Positions 7,765 through 16,851 of a stretch of DNA of 64,000 nt are shown one piece after another; within the stretch, counting starts at the first letter, position 1, and each line of letters starts with the position of its first letter. A program made the position numbers and the translations under genes. Source of the stretch: Streptomyces sannanensis (GTDB lineage Bacteria > Actinomycetota > Actinomycetes > Streptomycetales > Streptomycetaceae); the NCBI RefSeq assembly GCF_039536205.1, contig NZ_BAAAYL010000001.1, positions 4,960,001-5,024,000 on the forward strand, given 5' to 3'. Under the pieces are notes generated by a model, which worked only from the letters and a program-made list of their open reading frames with translations, ran no database searches and had not been told where the DNA came from.

Positions 7765-10700
7765 AACTCACGCTCCTGCTGGTGAGTGGGGCGGGTGAAG
7801 CTGCCGGTGGACGAGTTGTTGCCGGCCTGACGCCCCTGCTGGATACCCCTGCGGAGGTTGGTCAGACGGCCGCGGACGTCGTCAGGGGCACGCGAAACCT
7901 GCGGACCGGTCTGACTGTTCTGCTGCTGGGCGGTGCCCGGTACCAGGTTGGCACGCGGCACCCGGCGCGGCAGACCGGAAGTGGTCACACCGCCCGCGGC
8001 CGGCTTCCTGGTGCGCTCCGCCTGCTTGACGAGCTCGTCGTTCGGCGAGTTGCGCCAGGCGGGAGCCGCCGGATCGGCATCGAGGCCGCTCACGAGGTGG
8101 CCGGTGTCCCGCTGCGGCTGTCGCTGCGGCGCGGGGCGCGCGGCGGACGGCTGCTGGGGTGCCTCGGGGGCCGGCGGCAGCGCCTCGGGCTTCGGCTGCG
8201 CGGGCAGGCTCGCGGCCGGAAGGCGCGGCACACCGAGGCCGGCGTCACGGCCCTGCGGCCGAGGAGCGGCCGGGCTGAGACCCGCCGGGGCGGCGGGCCG
8301 CTGGGGCTCCGGCGCGTACTGCTGCTGGAACTCCCGGGCCGGCTGCTGCGGCTGATGGGGCTGCTGGGGCGCACCGAAGTCCGGGCGCTGGAACTGGCCG
8401 GTGGACGCGGGGTCCTGGGGCGCACCGAAGTCCGGGCGCTGGAACTGGCCGGTGGACGCGGGGTCCTGGCCGTAGGCCTGGTTGTCCTGGCTGGCGTAGA
8501 TGTCGGTGCGCTGGAACTGGCCAGTGGAGGTGGGGTCCTGGCCGTAGGCCTGGCCGCCGCCCTGGTTGCCGTAGACGTCCGGGCGCTGGAACTGGCCGGT
8601 GGACGCGGGGTCCTGGCCGTAGGCCTGGTTGTCCTGGTTGGCGTGGATGTCGGTGCGCTGGAACTGGCCGGTGGAGGTGGGGTCCTGGCCGTAGGCCTGG
8701 CCGCCGCCCTGGTTGCCGTAGACGTCCGGGCGCTGGAACTGGCCGGTGGACGCGGGGTCCTGGCCGTAGGCCTGGTTGTCCTGGTTGGCGTGGATGTCGG
8801 TGCGCTGGAACTGGCCGGTGGAGGTGGGGTCCTGGCCGTAGGCCTGGCCGCCGCCCTGGTTGCCGTAGACATCGGGGCGCTGGAACTGGCCGGTGGAGGC
8901 CGGGTCCTGGGCACCCGGCTGCGGGGCCGAGAAGTCAGGCCGCGGGAACTCGGAGGTCGATCCGGGGCCCTGCTGCTCGTCCAGGCCGGTCCGGGCGAAC
9001 GGGCCGGTGGCCTCGGCCTCTTCGTGGCCGCGTGGCGCGTCCATCTGGCCGTTGCCCCAGCCTGCGGGCTGCGGGCGCTGCTGCGGGTTGCCGACGCCCG
9101 GAAGCTCGGCGCGCGGACCGTCGGACTGCGCCAGCGGCCGGCGACCGCCCTGGCCCTCGGCGAGGGACGGTCCGGCGGGCCGGAAGCCGTTCTGAGTGTT
9201 CTGGCCGCGCTGCGCGCGCTGCTGGCGGGCTTCGCCCAGGCCCTGGCCGGCACGATGGCCGAAGGCGCTCGCCATGCCCGTGCCGCCCTGCTGGGGTGCA
9301 CCGTCGTTGGCCGGCAGCGCGGTGCGCGGACCGCCGGCGAGGCGTCCGGCGCCGCCGGGACCACCGGCGCCTCCGGCGCCACCCGGGCCGCCGGCCGGGG
9401 CCTGGCCGCCGGCGTTGGCACCGGGCTTGGCCGGGGGCTTCTTGCCACCCTGGGCGACATCGACGGGGAGCATGACCAGCGCGGTCGTACCTCCGGAGTC
9501 GGAGGGCCGCAGCTGGATACGGATGCCGTGCCGCAGGGACAGGCGGCCGACCACGAACAGACCCATGCGCCGGGACACCGAGACGTCCACGGTGGGCGGC
9601 GAAGCGAGCCGCTCGTTGATCGCCGCGAGGTCCTCGGGGGAGAGGCCGATACCGGTGTCGTGGATCTCGACGAGCACACGGCCGTCGGGCAGCGCGTGAC
9701 CGGTGACGCGGACCTTGGTCTGCGGGGAGGAGAAGGAGGTCGCGTTCTCGAGCAGCTCGGCGAGGAGGTGCACGAGGTCGTTGACGACGCGGCCGGCGAC
9801 CTCGGTCGCCGGGACCGCGGCCAGTTCGATGCGCTCGTACTGCTCCACCTCGGAGGCGGCGGCACGGAGCACGTCGACCAGCGGGACGGGGCGGGTCCAC
9901 CGGCGGCCCGGCTCCTCGCCCGCGAGGACAAGGAGGTTTTCGCCGTTACGGCGCATACGGGTCGCGAGGTGGTCGAGCTTGAAGAGTGAGGACAGCTGGT
10001 CCGGGTCGGCCTCGCGGGACTCCAGCTCGGAGATGAGCGAGAGCTGACGCTGGATAAGGCCCTGGGAGCGGCGCGAGAGGTTGGTGAACATCGCGTTGAC
10101 GTTGCCCCGGAGAAGGGCCTGCTCGGCGGCGAGACGGACCGCCTCGCGGTGCACGTCGTCGAAGGCCGCGGCCACCTGGCCGATCTCGTCCCGGGAGTGC
10201 ACACCGACGGACTCGACGGTGGTGTCGATGTCCTGCGGGTCGGTCTCGGAGAGGTGCTTGACCAGATCGGGCAGACGTTCCTGGGCGACCTTGGTGGCGG
10301 CGTCCTGGAGCCGGCGCAGCGAGCGGATCATGGACCGGGCCACGACGAAGGCACCGACGAGGGAGACACCGAGAACGAGGAGGATCAGCGCACCGGAGAT
10401 GATCGCGTCCCGCTGCGACTCCCGCCGGAGCTCACGGGCCTTCTGCTCCATCTCACCGAGCAGGGTCTCCTCGATCTGGTTCATGGACTGGATCTTGATC
10501 GAGTCAAGGTCGGTCCAGTCCATGTACGAGGTGGCCGGCAGCGTCTTGATCTCGCCCTCACGGCTCAGCGCGCGCTTGGCGTATGTGTTGGCCCTGGTGA
10601 TCTCGGAATTACCGGTCGTCAGCGGGGAGAGCAGCTCCTCGGCGTTGCCGGAGTAGACGACGCTGAAGGTCTGGAGTGCGGCGGCCTCGTCGTCGAACGC

Positions 10701-11603
10701 GGTCTTGCCGTAGATCCGGTCGGGTTCCTTCATGTCCGGCTTGCCGTCACCGCTGCGCGGCAGGGAGGCGGCGATGATGGCGCGCTGGATGGACGCGTAC
10801 TCCTTGGCGGAGGAGAACGCGGCCAGGGCGCGGGTGCGCTGGATCATCTCCGGGTTGGAGGTGGCCTGCGCCATGTCCTGGGAGAGGCTGAGCAGGGACT
10901 CGACCAGGCGGTTGTACTTGGCGACCGTCTGGAAGTCCGCACCCTCGGTGTAGGCCGTCTGGCGGAGCTGCTTCAGCGTGCCGAGCTGGTATTGGATGTC
11001 CGTGAGGTTGCCGCGGACCGAGTCCAGCGAATCGTTGTGGTCGGCGTTCTCGATCGAGCTGGTGCCCGCCTGGAACGCCTCGTAGGCGCGGTCGGTGAGC
11101 CGGCGGGCCTCGGTGACCGTGCCCTGGACGGTGGCGCCGTCGACATTGCTGGAGAGCGGCCCGGCGGTTTTGTCCCGCTCGTTCTGGAGCGCCGTGGCGA
11201 GCTTGGTCGCCTGCTTGGTCATCTCCGTGAGCAGCTGCATCTTGTCCAGCTGCTCCATGTCGTTCATGGATTCGGTGATGCGGAGCCCGCCCAGTGTGGT
11301 CGCCGCGACCACCGGCAGGGCCAGCAGAGACACCAGGCGGGTGCTGATGCGCCAGTTGCGCAGGGCCATTCGGGAGCCGGCGGAGACGGGAGCGGGGGTG
11401 CCCGGCTTCACCGTGTCGGCTGTCGTGGAGGCGTCCTTGCTGCTGTTGCCGCCCGATCCGGGCAGGGCGGCACGTCCGCCCTCGTCGCCGGCCTGTGCCG
11501 GACCCTGGTTCTGGGCGTGCTGAGGCGAGGATCCGCGGTCGTTCCCGCCCCGCGGCTCCTGCTCGGCCGCAGCGCTGCCATCCCTCTTGAAACGTCCCTG
11601 CAC
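7761..11603 (-). CDS. cvnA1: Conservon sensor histidine-kinase-like ATPase CvnA1
   Basis: 1280 residues from a GTG at 11603 (VQGRFKRDG), with GAGG about 11 bases upstream. The frame stays open to 11849, so an 82-residue longer form is possible. TM1 is about 84-106 and TM2 about 401-427, with a helical extracytoplasmic sensor between them. A kinase-like helix pair (EQALLRGNVNAMFTNLS) and HATPase_c (LLAELLENATSFSSP, HDTGIGLSPED) follow. The cytoplasmic tail of about 500 residues is disordered and holds eight STGQFQR-type repeats at about 897-1078. It is the receptor-like component of cvn1; the conservation of this tail is unclear. Confidence 0.92.
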   Translation of the reverse strand: MQGRFKRDGSAAAEQEPRGGNDRGSSPQHAQNQGPAQAGDEGGRAALPGSGGNSSKDASTTADTVKPGTPAPVSAGSRMALRNWRISTRLVSLLALPVVAATTLGGLRITESMNDMEQLDKMQLLTEMTKQATKLATALQNERDKTAGPLSSNVDGATVQGTVTEARRLTDRAYEAFQAGTSSIENADHNDSLDSVRGNLTDIQYQLGTLKQLRQTAYTEGADFQTVAKYNRLVESLLSLSQDMAQATSNPEMIQRTRALAAFSSAKEYASIQRAIIAASLPRSGDGKPDMKEPDRIYGKTAFDDEAAALQTFSVVYSGNAEELLSPLTTGNSEITRANTYAKRALSREGEIKTLPATSYMDWTDLDSIKIQSMNQIEETLLGEMEQKARELRRESQRDAIISGALILLVLGVSLVGAFVVARSMIRSLRRLQDAATKVAQERLPDLVKHLSETDPQDIDTTVESVGVHSRDEIGQVAAAFDDVHREAVRLAAEQALLRGNVNAMFTNLSRRSQGLIQRQLSLISELESREADPDQLSSLFKLDHLATRMRRNGENLLVLAGEEPGRRWTRPVPLVDVLRAAASEVEQYERIELAAVPATEVAGRVVNDLVHLLAELLENATSFSSPQTKVRVTGHALPDGRVLVEIHDTGIGLSPEDLAAINERLASPPTVDVSVSRRMGLFVVGRLSLRHGIRIQLRPSDSGGTTALVMLPVDVAQGGKKPPAKPGANAGGQAPAGGPGGAGGAGGPGGAGRLAGGPRTALPANDGAPQQGGTGMASAFGHRAGQGLGEARQQRAQRGQNTQNGFRPAGPSLAEGQGGRRPLAQSDGPRAELPGVGNPQQRPQPAGWGNGQMDAPRGHEEAEATGPFARTGLDEQQGPGSTSEFPRPDFSAPQPGAQDPASTGQFQRPDVYGNQGGGQAYGQDPTSTGQFQRTDIHANQDNQAYGQDPASTGQFQRPDVYGNQGGGQAYGQDPTSTGQFQRTDIHANQDNQAYGQDPASTGQFQRPDVYGNQGGGQAYGQDPTSTGQFQRTDIYASQDNQAYGQDPASTGQFQRPDFGAPQDPASTGQFQRPDFGAPQQPHQPQQPAREFQQQYAPEPQRPAAPAGLSPAAPRPQGRDAGLGVPRLPAASLPAQPKPEALPPAPEAPQQPSAARPAPQRQPQRDTGHLVSGLDADPAAPAWRNSPNDELVKQAERTRKPAAGGVTTSGLPRRVPRANLVPGTAQQQNSQTGPQVSRAPDDVRGRLTNLRRGIQQGRQAGNNSSTGSFTRPTHQQEREF
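8369..8913 (-). repeat. Tandem repeats coding the CvnA1 tail
   Basis: Three consecutive 147-bp units, each coding 49 residues with one QDPASTGQFQRPD and one QDPTSTGQFQRTD submotif, then two shorter 17-residue copies. The 147-base spacing is visible at 8571, 8718 and 8865. There are eight STGQFQR motifs in all. Copy number is likely to vary between strains. Confidence 0.92.
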
Positions 11604-12199
11604 TAGCGTCGCAACCTCTGGACCAGGCGCCCCTCCGTATGACGGCGAGGCGGTGTCGGCGTGGTGGGACGCGAAGCGCCCCGTGGGTGGTCGTGAGCGA
11701 CCGGCGCTGCTTTCCCCCTTCCCGCCGCCGCTCGGCGCTGTGTTGCGCCCCTGCGCGCCGGCCTGAACCCGCGGCGGTGCGTGGAATTCCAGCACAGTGG
11801 CGGATCTCCAACAAGGCCCGGGGTCGACGGACCGGAGCCCGTGACTCACTGTGAAAAGAGAGTCACCACTCGTGGAAGAGATTCCCCGATATTTCGGACT
11901 TTCCGGTACGGCTTACCGCTGAGTAAGGGGTGTCCCAGTCGCCATGATCGGCAGCGGAATGGAGCGTTCAGTTACGGAATGTCCGTTTCCGTAAGCAGAT
12001 TCGACGGTCCGGATTGGCTGTTTTGTCCGGCACTTCGTGAGCAAACTCACACCATGATCGCTGTCGAATCCTCGTTTTCGCAGGGAATTCGATGTTTAGC
12101 CTGAGGTTTTACAGGGATGGCGAATCCTCCCCCGGAGAGATTCCGGGGGGACTCCACCGCGCCCGCGGGCGCCCGTACCGACAAGGCCCGAAGAAGCAG
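11604..12199. other. Divergent control region between cvnA1 and the NPRRT small gene
   Basis: 596 bases without a convincing gene. An 8-bp inverted repeat (TTACGGAA at 11973-11980 and TTCCGTAA at 11988-11995) stands in an AT-richer stretch and could bind a regulator. Near the rightward gene lie two GC-rich hairpins: 12128-12136 with 12142-12150, and the palindrome at 12160-12173. The leftward cvn1 promoter must also lie here, unless translation starts at 11849. Confidence 0.55.
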
Positions 12200-12388
12200 A
12201 TGAAGACGACGCAGATGTTCCGCACCATAGCCAACCCCCGCCGCACCACGCTGGCGCATCTCGAGGACGCCGCCCAGCTGCAGTCCGTGGAGCGCCCGGA
12301 GCACTCCGTCGACCTGCCGGCCCAGACCGCCAACCCTCGCCGCACGATCCTGATGCAGGCGCCGGAAGCCGCCACCGTCACGCCGTAA
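12200..12388 (+). CDS. 62-residue protein with duplicated ANPRRT motif (unrecognised)
   Basis: I do not recognise a described family. The protein begins MKTTQMFRTIANPRRTTL and ends in a second copy, TANPRRTILMQAPE, with an acidic middle (HLEDAAQLQSVERPEHSVD). There is no signal peptide, membrane segment or Cys. The start codon has only a weak GAAG upstream. The frame is open further back to 12092, but the KKQMKTTQ start gives the compact protein. It sits 82 bases before the FAH gene, in the same direction. Codon bias is normal for the genome, which favours a real gene. A precursor peptide, a small regulator or an attenuator-type leader are all possible. Confidence 0.6.
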   Translation: MKTTQMFRTIANPRRTTLAHLEDAAQLQSVERPEHSVDLPAQTANPRRTILMQAPEAATVTP

Positions 12389-12470
12389 TGGGAGCGGCTG
12401 CCGCCCTCACCCGCGTTAGCCTGGAGCGTCAGTCTCCAGACAGCCAGCAAGTGAGGGGCGACAGCTAACC

Positions 12471-13247
12471 GTGCGCATCGCCAGGTTCTCCATCGACGGC
12501 AATGTCGCCTTCGGCGCGGTCGAGGGCGAAGGCCCCGACGGCCTCGTCCTCGACATCATCAAGGGCATCCCCTACGTCGACTTCGAGCTCTCCGGGACCA
12601 AGGTCCCGCTGAGCAAGGTCCGGCTGCTGCCGCCGGTGCTCCCCAACAAGGTCGTGGCCATCGGCCGCAACTACGCCGAGCACGCCGCAGAGCTCGGCAA
12701 CGAGGTGCCCGACGTCCCCGTCGCCTTCTTCAAGCCCACCACCTCGGTGATCGGCTCCGGCGACGCCATCGAGTACCCCTCCTTCTCCGACGAGCTGCAC
12801 CACGAGGCCGAGCTGGCCGTGGTCATCGGCCGGATGTGCCGAGAAGTCCCGCGCGAGCGCGTCAAGGACGTCATCTTCGGCTACACCTGCGCCAACGACG
12901 TCACCGCGCGTGACGTCCAGCAGCGCGAGAAGCAGTGGGCCCGCGCCAAGGGCTTCGACACCGCCTGCCCGCTCGGCCCCTGGGTGGAGACCGACCTCGA
13001 CCCGAGCGACCTCACCATCCAGTGCACGGTCAACGGCCAACAGCGCCAGCTGGGTCGTACGAGCGACATGATCCGCTCCATCGAGGACCTGGTCGTCCAC
13101 ATCACCGAGGCCATGACGCTGCTTCCCGGCGATGTCATCCTCACCGGCACTCCCGCCGGGGTCGGCCCCCTCAACGTCGGCGACGAGGTCGCCGTCACCA
13201 TCGAAGGCATCGGCACTCTCACCAATAAGGTGATCAAGCGTGGCTAA
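12471..13247 (+). CDS. Fumarylacetoacetate hydrolase (FAH) family protein
   Basis: 258 residues from a GTG with GAGGGG upstream. The catalytic FAH domain covers about residues 55-258: [26 protein letters not shown], the metal-binding [11 protein letters not shown], and [12 protein letters not shown]. The family hydrolyses or decarboxylates 2-oxo acids and acylpyruvates with Mg2+, for example oxaloacetate decarboxylation or acylpyruvate cleavage. The exact substrate cannot be read from sequence. Its end overlaps gltX by eight bases, so the two are co-translated, an old actinobacterial gene pair. Confidence 0.9.
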   Translation: MRIARFSIDGNVAFGAVEGEGPDGLVLDIIKGIPYVDFELSGTKVPLSKVRLLPPVLPNKVVAIGRNYAEHAAELGNEVPDVPVAFFKPTTSVIGSGDAIEYPSFSDELHHEAELAVVIGRMCREVPRERVKDVIFGYTCANDVTARDVQQREKQWARAKGFDTACPLGPWVETDLDPSDLTIQCTVNGQQRQLGRTSDMIRSIEDLVVHITEAMTLLPGDVILTGTPAGVGPLNVGDEVAVTIEGIGTLTNKVIKRG

Positions 13248-14712
13248 CGCGAACGTCCGCGTACGTTTCTGTCCCTCACCGACCGGCAACCCCCATGTGG
13301 GTCTGGTCCGCACGGCCCTCTTCAACTGGGCTTTCGCCCGCCACCACGGCGGAACGTTCGTCTTCCGTATCGAGGACACCGACGTCGCGCGCGACAGCGA
13401 GGAGTCGTACAACCAGCTCCTCGACTCGCTGCGCTGGCTGGGCTTCACCTGGGACGAGGGCCCCGAGGTCGGCGGCCCGCACCCCCCGTACCGGCAGTCC
13501 CAGCGGATGGACATCTACCAGGACGTCGCCGCGAAGCTCGTCGACGGCGGGTACGCGTACCCCTGCTACTGCACCGCCAACGAGCTGGACGAACGCCGTG
13601 AGGCCGCCCGCGCCGCCGGCAGGCCCTCCGGCTACGACGGCAAGTGCCGTGACCTCACGGCCGAGCAGAAGGCCGCGTACGAGGACGAGGGCCGCGAGCA
13701 CATCATCCGCTTCCGGATGCCCGACGAGCCGATCACCTTCACCGACCTGGTGCGCGGCGAGCTGACCTTCACCCCGGACAATGTCCCGGACTACGGCATC
13801 GTCCGCGCCAACGGAAACCCCCTCTACACGCTCGTCAACCCGGTCGACGACGCGCTGATGGAGATCACGCACGTCCTGCGCGGCGAGGACCTGCTGTCCT
13901 CCACCCCGCGCCAGATCGCGCTCTACAAGGCGCTGATCGAACTGGGCATCGCCAAGGAGATCCCGGCCTTCGCCCACCTGCCGTACGTCATGGGCGAGGG
14001 AAACAAGAAGCTCTCCAAGCGCGACCCGCAGGCCTCCCTGAACCTCTACCGGGAGCGCGGCTTCCTGCCCGAGGGCCTGCTCAACTACCTGTCGCTGCTC
14101 GGCTGGTCCTTCTCCGCCGACCAGGACATCTTCTCGATCGAGGAGATGGTGTCGAAGTTCGACATCACGGACGTCAACGCCAACCCGGCCCGCTTCGACC
14201 TGAAGAAGGCCGAGGCGATCAACGCCGACCACATCCGGCAGTTGGACGTGAAGGCCTTCGCCGAGGCCTGCGGCCCCTGGCTCAAGGCCCCGCACGCCCC
14301 CTGGGCCCCCGAGGCGTTCGACCAGGCCGCCTGGGAGGCGATCGCCCCGCACGCGCAGACCCGTCTGACGGTGCTGTCCGACATCACCGCCAACGTGGAC
14401 TTCCTCTTCCTCGACCAGCCGGTGGAGGACGAGGCGTCCTGGACCAAGGCGATGAAGGAGGGCTCGGACGCCCTGCTCCGCACCGCCCGCGAGAGGCTGG
14501 CGGCCGCGGACTGGAACGCCGAGGCCCTCAAGGAGGCCGTCCTGGCCGCCGGCGAGGCCCACGGTCTCAAGCTCGGTAAGGCACAGGCCCCGGTCCGCGT
14601 CGCGGTCACCGGCCGCACGGTCGGCCTGCCGCTCTTCGAGTCCCTGGAGATCCTGGGCCGCGACCGCACGCTCGCGCGCATCGACGCGGCGCTGGCCAAG
14701 CTGGCCGCGTAG
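13240..14712 (+). CDS. gltX: Glutamyl-tRNA synthetase
   Basis: 490 residues from a GTG at 13240, inside the end of the FAH gene. A class I synthetase: the HIGH region appears as [17 protein letters not shown] (residues about 10-26), with FRIEDTD and the KMSKS-type KLSKRD. It charges tRNA-Glu. Because actinobacteria normally lack a separate glutaminyl enzyme, it also misacylates tRNA-Gln for later amidation by GatCAB; that is established knowledge rather than visible here. Genes for its substrates, three tRNA-Glu and two tRNA-Gln, lie 3 kb downstream. A strong terminator follows. Confidence 0.97.
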   Translation: MANANVRVRFCPSPTGNPHVGLVRTALFNWAFARHHGGTFVFRIEDTDVARDSEESYNQLLDSLRWLGFTWDEGPEVGGPHPPYRQSQRMDIYQDVAAKLVDGGYAYPCYCTANELDERREAARAAGRPSGYDGKCRDLTAEQKAAYEDEGREHIIRFRMPDEPITFTDLVRGELTFTPDNVPDYGIVRANGNPLYTLVNPVDDALMEITHVLRGEDLLSSTPRQIALYKALIELGIAKEIPAFAHLPYVMGEGNKKLSKRDPQASLNLYRERGFLPEGLLNYLSLLGWSFSADQDIFSIEEMVSKFDITDVNANPARFDLKKAEAINADHIRQLDVKAFAEACGPWLKAPHAPWAPEAFDQAAWEAIAPHAQTRLTVLSDITANVDFLFLDQPVEDEASWTKAMKEGSDALLRTARERLAAADWNAEALKEAVLAAGEAHGLKLGKAQAPVRVAVTGRTVGLPLFESLEILGRDRTLARIDAALAKLAA

Positions 14713-14727
14713 GCGTCTCCTGAACCG

Positions 14728-14766
14728 CCTCGGGGGTGGCAGCCGTATCGGCCGCCACCCCCGAGG
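14728..14766. terminator. Bidirectional terminator after gltX
   Basis: A perfect 13-bp stem (14728-14740 with 14754-14766) around a 13-base loop, just between the gltX stop and the stop of the convergent lipoprotein gene. Confidence 0.85.
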
Positions 14767-14768
14767 TG

Positions 14769-15695
14769 TTATGCGTCCGCGACGATCCTCTCGGCTTCCT
14801 GCAGCTTTTTCCTGTGTACTTCGCGCAGCTTCTGCAGCACCTTCGAATTCTTGTCGATCATTCTGCTCTGGATGTCCGACTCCGCGGAGAACCATGTTTC
14901 CAGGAGATTCGTACTGAGCTTGCATGTCACGTCGGCGACGGCCGTCTCCTTCTCCTCGGCCGATATCCTGCCTTCGCGGAACGACGGAGAGCCAAGTGAA
15001 TCCATTGGCGATGCGTAGTCGAACCCTCTGAGTTTCATGCAGCCGGACCAGTCGCCGATCGCAGCCCGCACCCTGGCGTCCTTGAGGGACTCCCGGTAGC
15101 TCTCGACCGCTGTCGTGCGCGCCGCTTCGACTCCTGCCGGGTATTCATATCGCTCGTCGAACGTCTTGATGGCCTCACCCAGACACCCGGTCTCCGGTAC
15201 TTTCTGCCCGCGGTATTCGAGCGGTCCGGTGGCGCCACCGGCGGCCCGTCTGCCGTACAGGACAAGACGTGTATCGGCATCGAGTTTCTCGGCGACTGGT
15301 GCCGGTTGCGGCGGCATCCGGTATCCGAAGCGGGCAGCCTCGGCCGCACTCGAAAGGCCGTACCTCCGGTCGGAGGCGGAGGGAGGGGCCGGGGCGGTTC
15401 CGGGAGGCCGGTACGCGAGAGAGAAACGTGCCGCACACTTCTTCGCCAGCACCAGCTGGGCCGATTCGATGACGGCGTACTCGGCGTCGCTGTAGCTGTA
15501 TGCCGCGATGGGGAGCCGAAAGGTGTAATCGCTTCTCTCCGGGCTGCCCGGACCGGAGGGGCTCGCCGAGACCGAAGGCTCCGCACTGCGGGTGTTGTCC
15601 ACCGGAGTCGTGCGGGCCTCTTCCGGCCGGCCCTCCGACGCGCATCCGAGCAGCAGGAACGAAAGGGAGAGTGCGGGGACGACCAGACGTCTCAT
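14769..15695 (-). CDS. Putative exported lipoprotein of unknown function
   Basis: 308 residues from the ATG at 15695 (GGGAA nine bases upstream); the frame stays open to 15758. The N-terminus MRRLVVPALSLSFLLLGCAS is a clear signal peptide with a lipobox ending at Cys 18. The mature part begins with a Ser/Pro/Glu-rich linker and is then mainly helical and charged. It contains paired Cys (KKCAARF, ETGCLGE, SGCMKLRGFDY, DVTCKLS) that could form disulfides. I recognise no named domain. Codon use is less GC-biased than in neighbours, consistent with an accessory gene. It converges on gltX. Confidence 0.8.
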   Translation of the reverse strand: MRRLVVPALSLSFLLLGCASEGRPEEARTTPVDNTRSAEPSVSASPSGPGSPERSDYTFRLPIAAYSYSDAEYAVIESAQLVLAKKCAARFSLAYRPPGTAPAPPSASDRRYGLSSAAEAARFGYRMPPQPAPVAEKLDADTRLVLYGRRAAGGATGPLEYRGQKVPETGCLGEAIKTFDERYEYPAGVEAARTTAVESYRESLKDARVRAAIGDWSGCMKLRGFDYASPMDSLGSPSFREGRISAEEKETAVADVTCKLSTNLLETWFSAESDIQSRMIDKNSKVLQKLREVHRKKLQEAERIVADA

Positions 15696-15830
15696 CGGAA
15701 TGTTTCCCATGTGTAGTACGCGCACAGGAATTCGCCGGGTACGGCGAGGAATGCGCACGGCGAGCCCGGCACGGGGTCGGACCCTTCACACGGGGCTCGC
15801 CATGGGGGCATGTGCGCTCGATGTGCGGCG

Positions 15831-16262
15831 TCAGAACTTGTAGCAGTTGTACCCGGACTTTCCGAACCCGAGAGAAGCGTTCTCGTTGTACGTGTTGCGG
15901 AGCTGGTAGGCGTCGGCCCATGCTGCGACCGTGTCGCAGGCGCCGCCGTAATTGCTGTTGTAGAAAATAGTGGCCAGCTTGTCGCTCGAATTGTAGAATG
16001 AGGCGGCATTGTTCTTGACGTACAGACCCTGCCCGGCCCCGGAAGTCAGAAACTTGTAGCCTGCGAGATCGGGGACGCTGTCCCAGCGGAAGGCGGTGCG
16101 CGACCCCTGGAAGCCGGTGTTGTAGTAGAAGATTCCACAGTTTGTCGAATAGTTGCTGCAGCCGGTCCCCGCGTCCGCCTGGGCCTGCGGCGCCACACCG
16201 AGGACCACGACTGCGGCGGCGGGGAGTGAAACTGCCAGGGAAAGGGACTTGTGAAGCTTCAT
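15831..16262 (-). CDS. Secreted small protein, peptidase inhibitor I36-like
   Basis: 143 residues. The signal peptide (KLHKSLSLAVSLPAAAVVVL ... PQAQADA, cleavage near residue 30) is followed by a Cys-, Tyr- and Asn-rich mature domain of about 113 residues. CSNYSTNCGIFYYNTGFQG and IFYNSNYGGACDTV form two gamma-crystallin-like halves as in the I36 (streptomycete metalloprotease inhibitor-like) family. Four Cys are present. GGAG precedes the ATG. The assignment to I36 rests on pattern only, so the inhibitory role is tentative. It shares its strand with the lipoprotein gene, from which it is 135 bases away. Confidence 0.78.
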   Translation of the reverse strand: MKLHKSLSLAVSLPAAAVVVLGVAPQAQADAGTGCSNYSTNCGIFYYNTGFQGSRTAFRWDSVPDLAGYKFLTSGAGQGLYVKNNAASFYNSSDKLATIFYNSNYGGACDTVAAWADAYQLRNTYNENASLGFGKSGYNCYKF

Positions 16263-16559
16263 TGAATTCTCCGGGTCGGAAGCCTTTTCATGGTTTTACG
16301 GCCGTGATCGTAGCCGGAAAGGTGCACTCCGGACAAGATCTTTTTGGTCAGGAGATGCCTGTGTGGCCTTCGCGAAATGTCGGAAAATTCTCCGATTTGG
16401 AATTCCGGACCTCGGCTTCACTGTGTGCATAAACCCTGTGGTGGAGCGGGTTTTTCGCGGGAGTGCCGGACGGTGTCCTGTTCGGAGAGGGTGAAGTGGT
16501 GGCCGAGGTTCCGCGCGGGGTCCGTGCCCCGGACCCCGTGCGGGGGATGTCGGTGAGGT

Positions 16560-16841
16560 CTAGTGCTGTGACCGGAACGGCTCGCGCCCCCCGGCACGGC
16601 ACTTCTCCCCCGTAGCCCTTCGGGCACGGGAGGTGCCCCCATCGTTGTCGCATCGCGCGAGTACGGCCGAGTACGAGCTGCGATCCTCCGCCTTGCGATG
16701 CACCGCACCTGGTGGCACCTCCGGGGGCACCCTGGGGGCACCCCCAGCGGTAGCTGGGGGAGGTAGCTGGGGGAGGTAACTGGGGGAGGTAACTGGGGGA
16801 GCCGCGAGCTTCCCGGCAAACCTTTCCGGCCGCAGCACTAG
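16560..16841. mobile_element. MITE-like element, copy 1 (282 bp)
   Basis: A non-coding element with imperfect terminal inverted repeats: the left end TAGTGCTGTGACCGGAACGG and the reverse complement of the right end agree at 17 of 20 positions. It has CTAG at both edges. Its interior matches the copy at 36701 almost throughout, including a run of AGCTGGGGGAGGT units near the right end. No transposase is encoded, so movement would need an enzyme supplied in trans. It ends ten bases before the HAD gene. Confidence 0.82.
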
Positions 16842-16851
16842 GGTCGTCCTC

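Noticed and set aside
11604..11849. 82-residue N-terminal extension of CvnA1
   Set aside because: The extension is low-complexity and the GTG at 11603 has a purine-rich site upstream. The longer form cannot be fully excluded.
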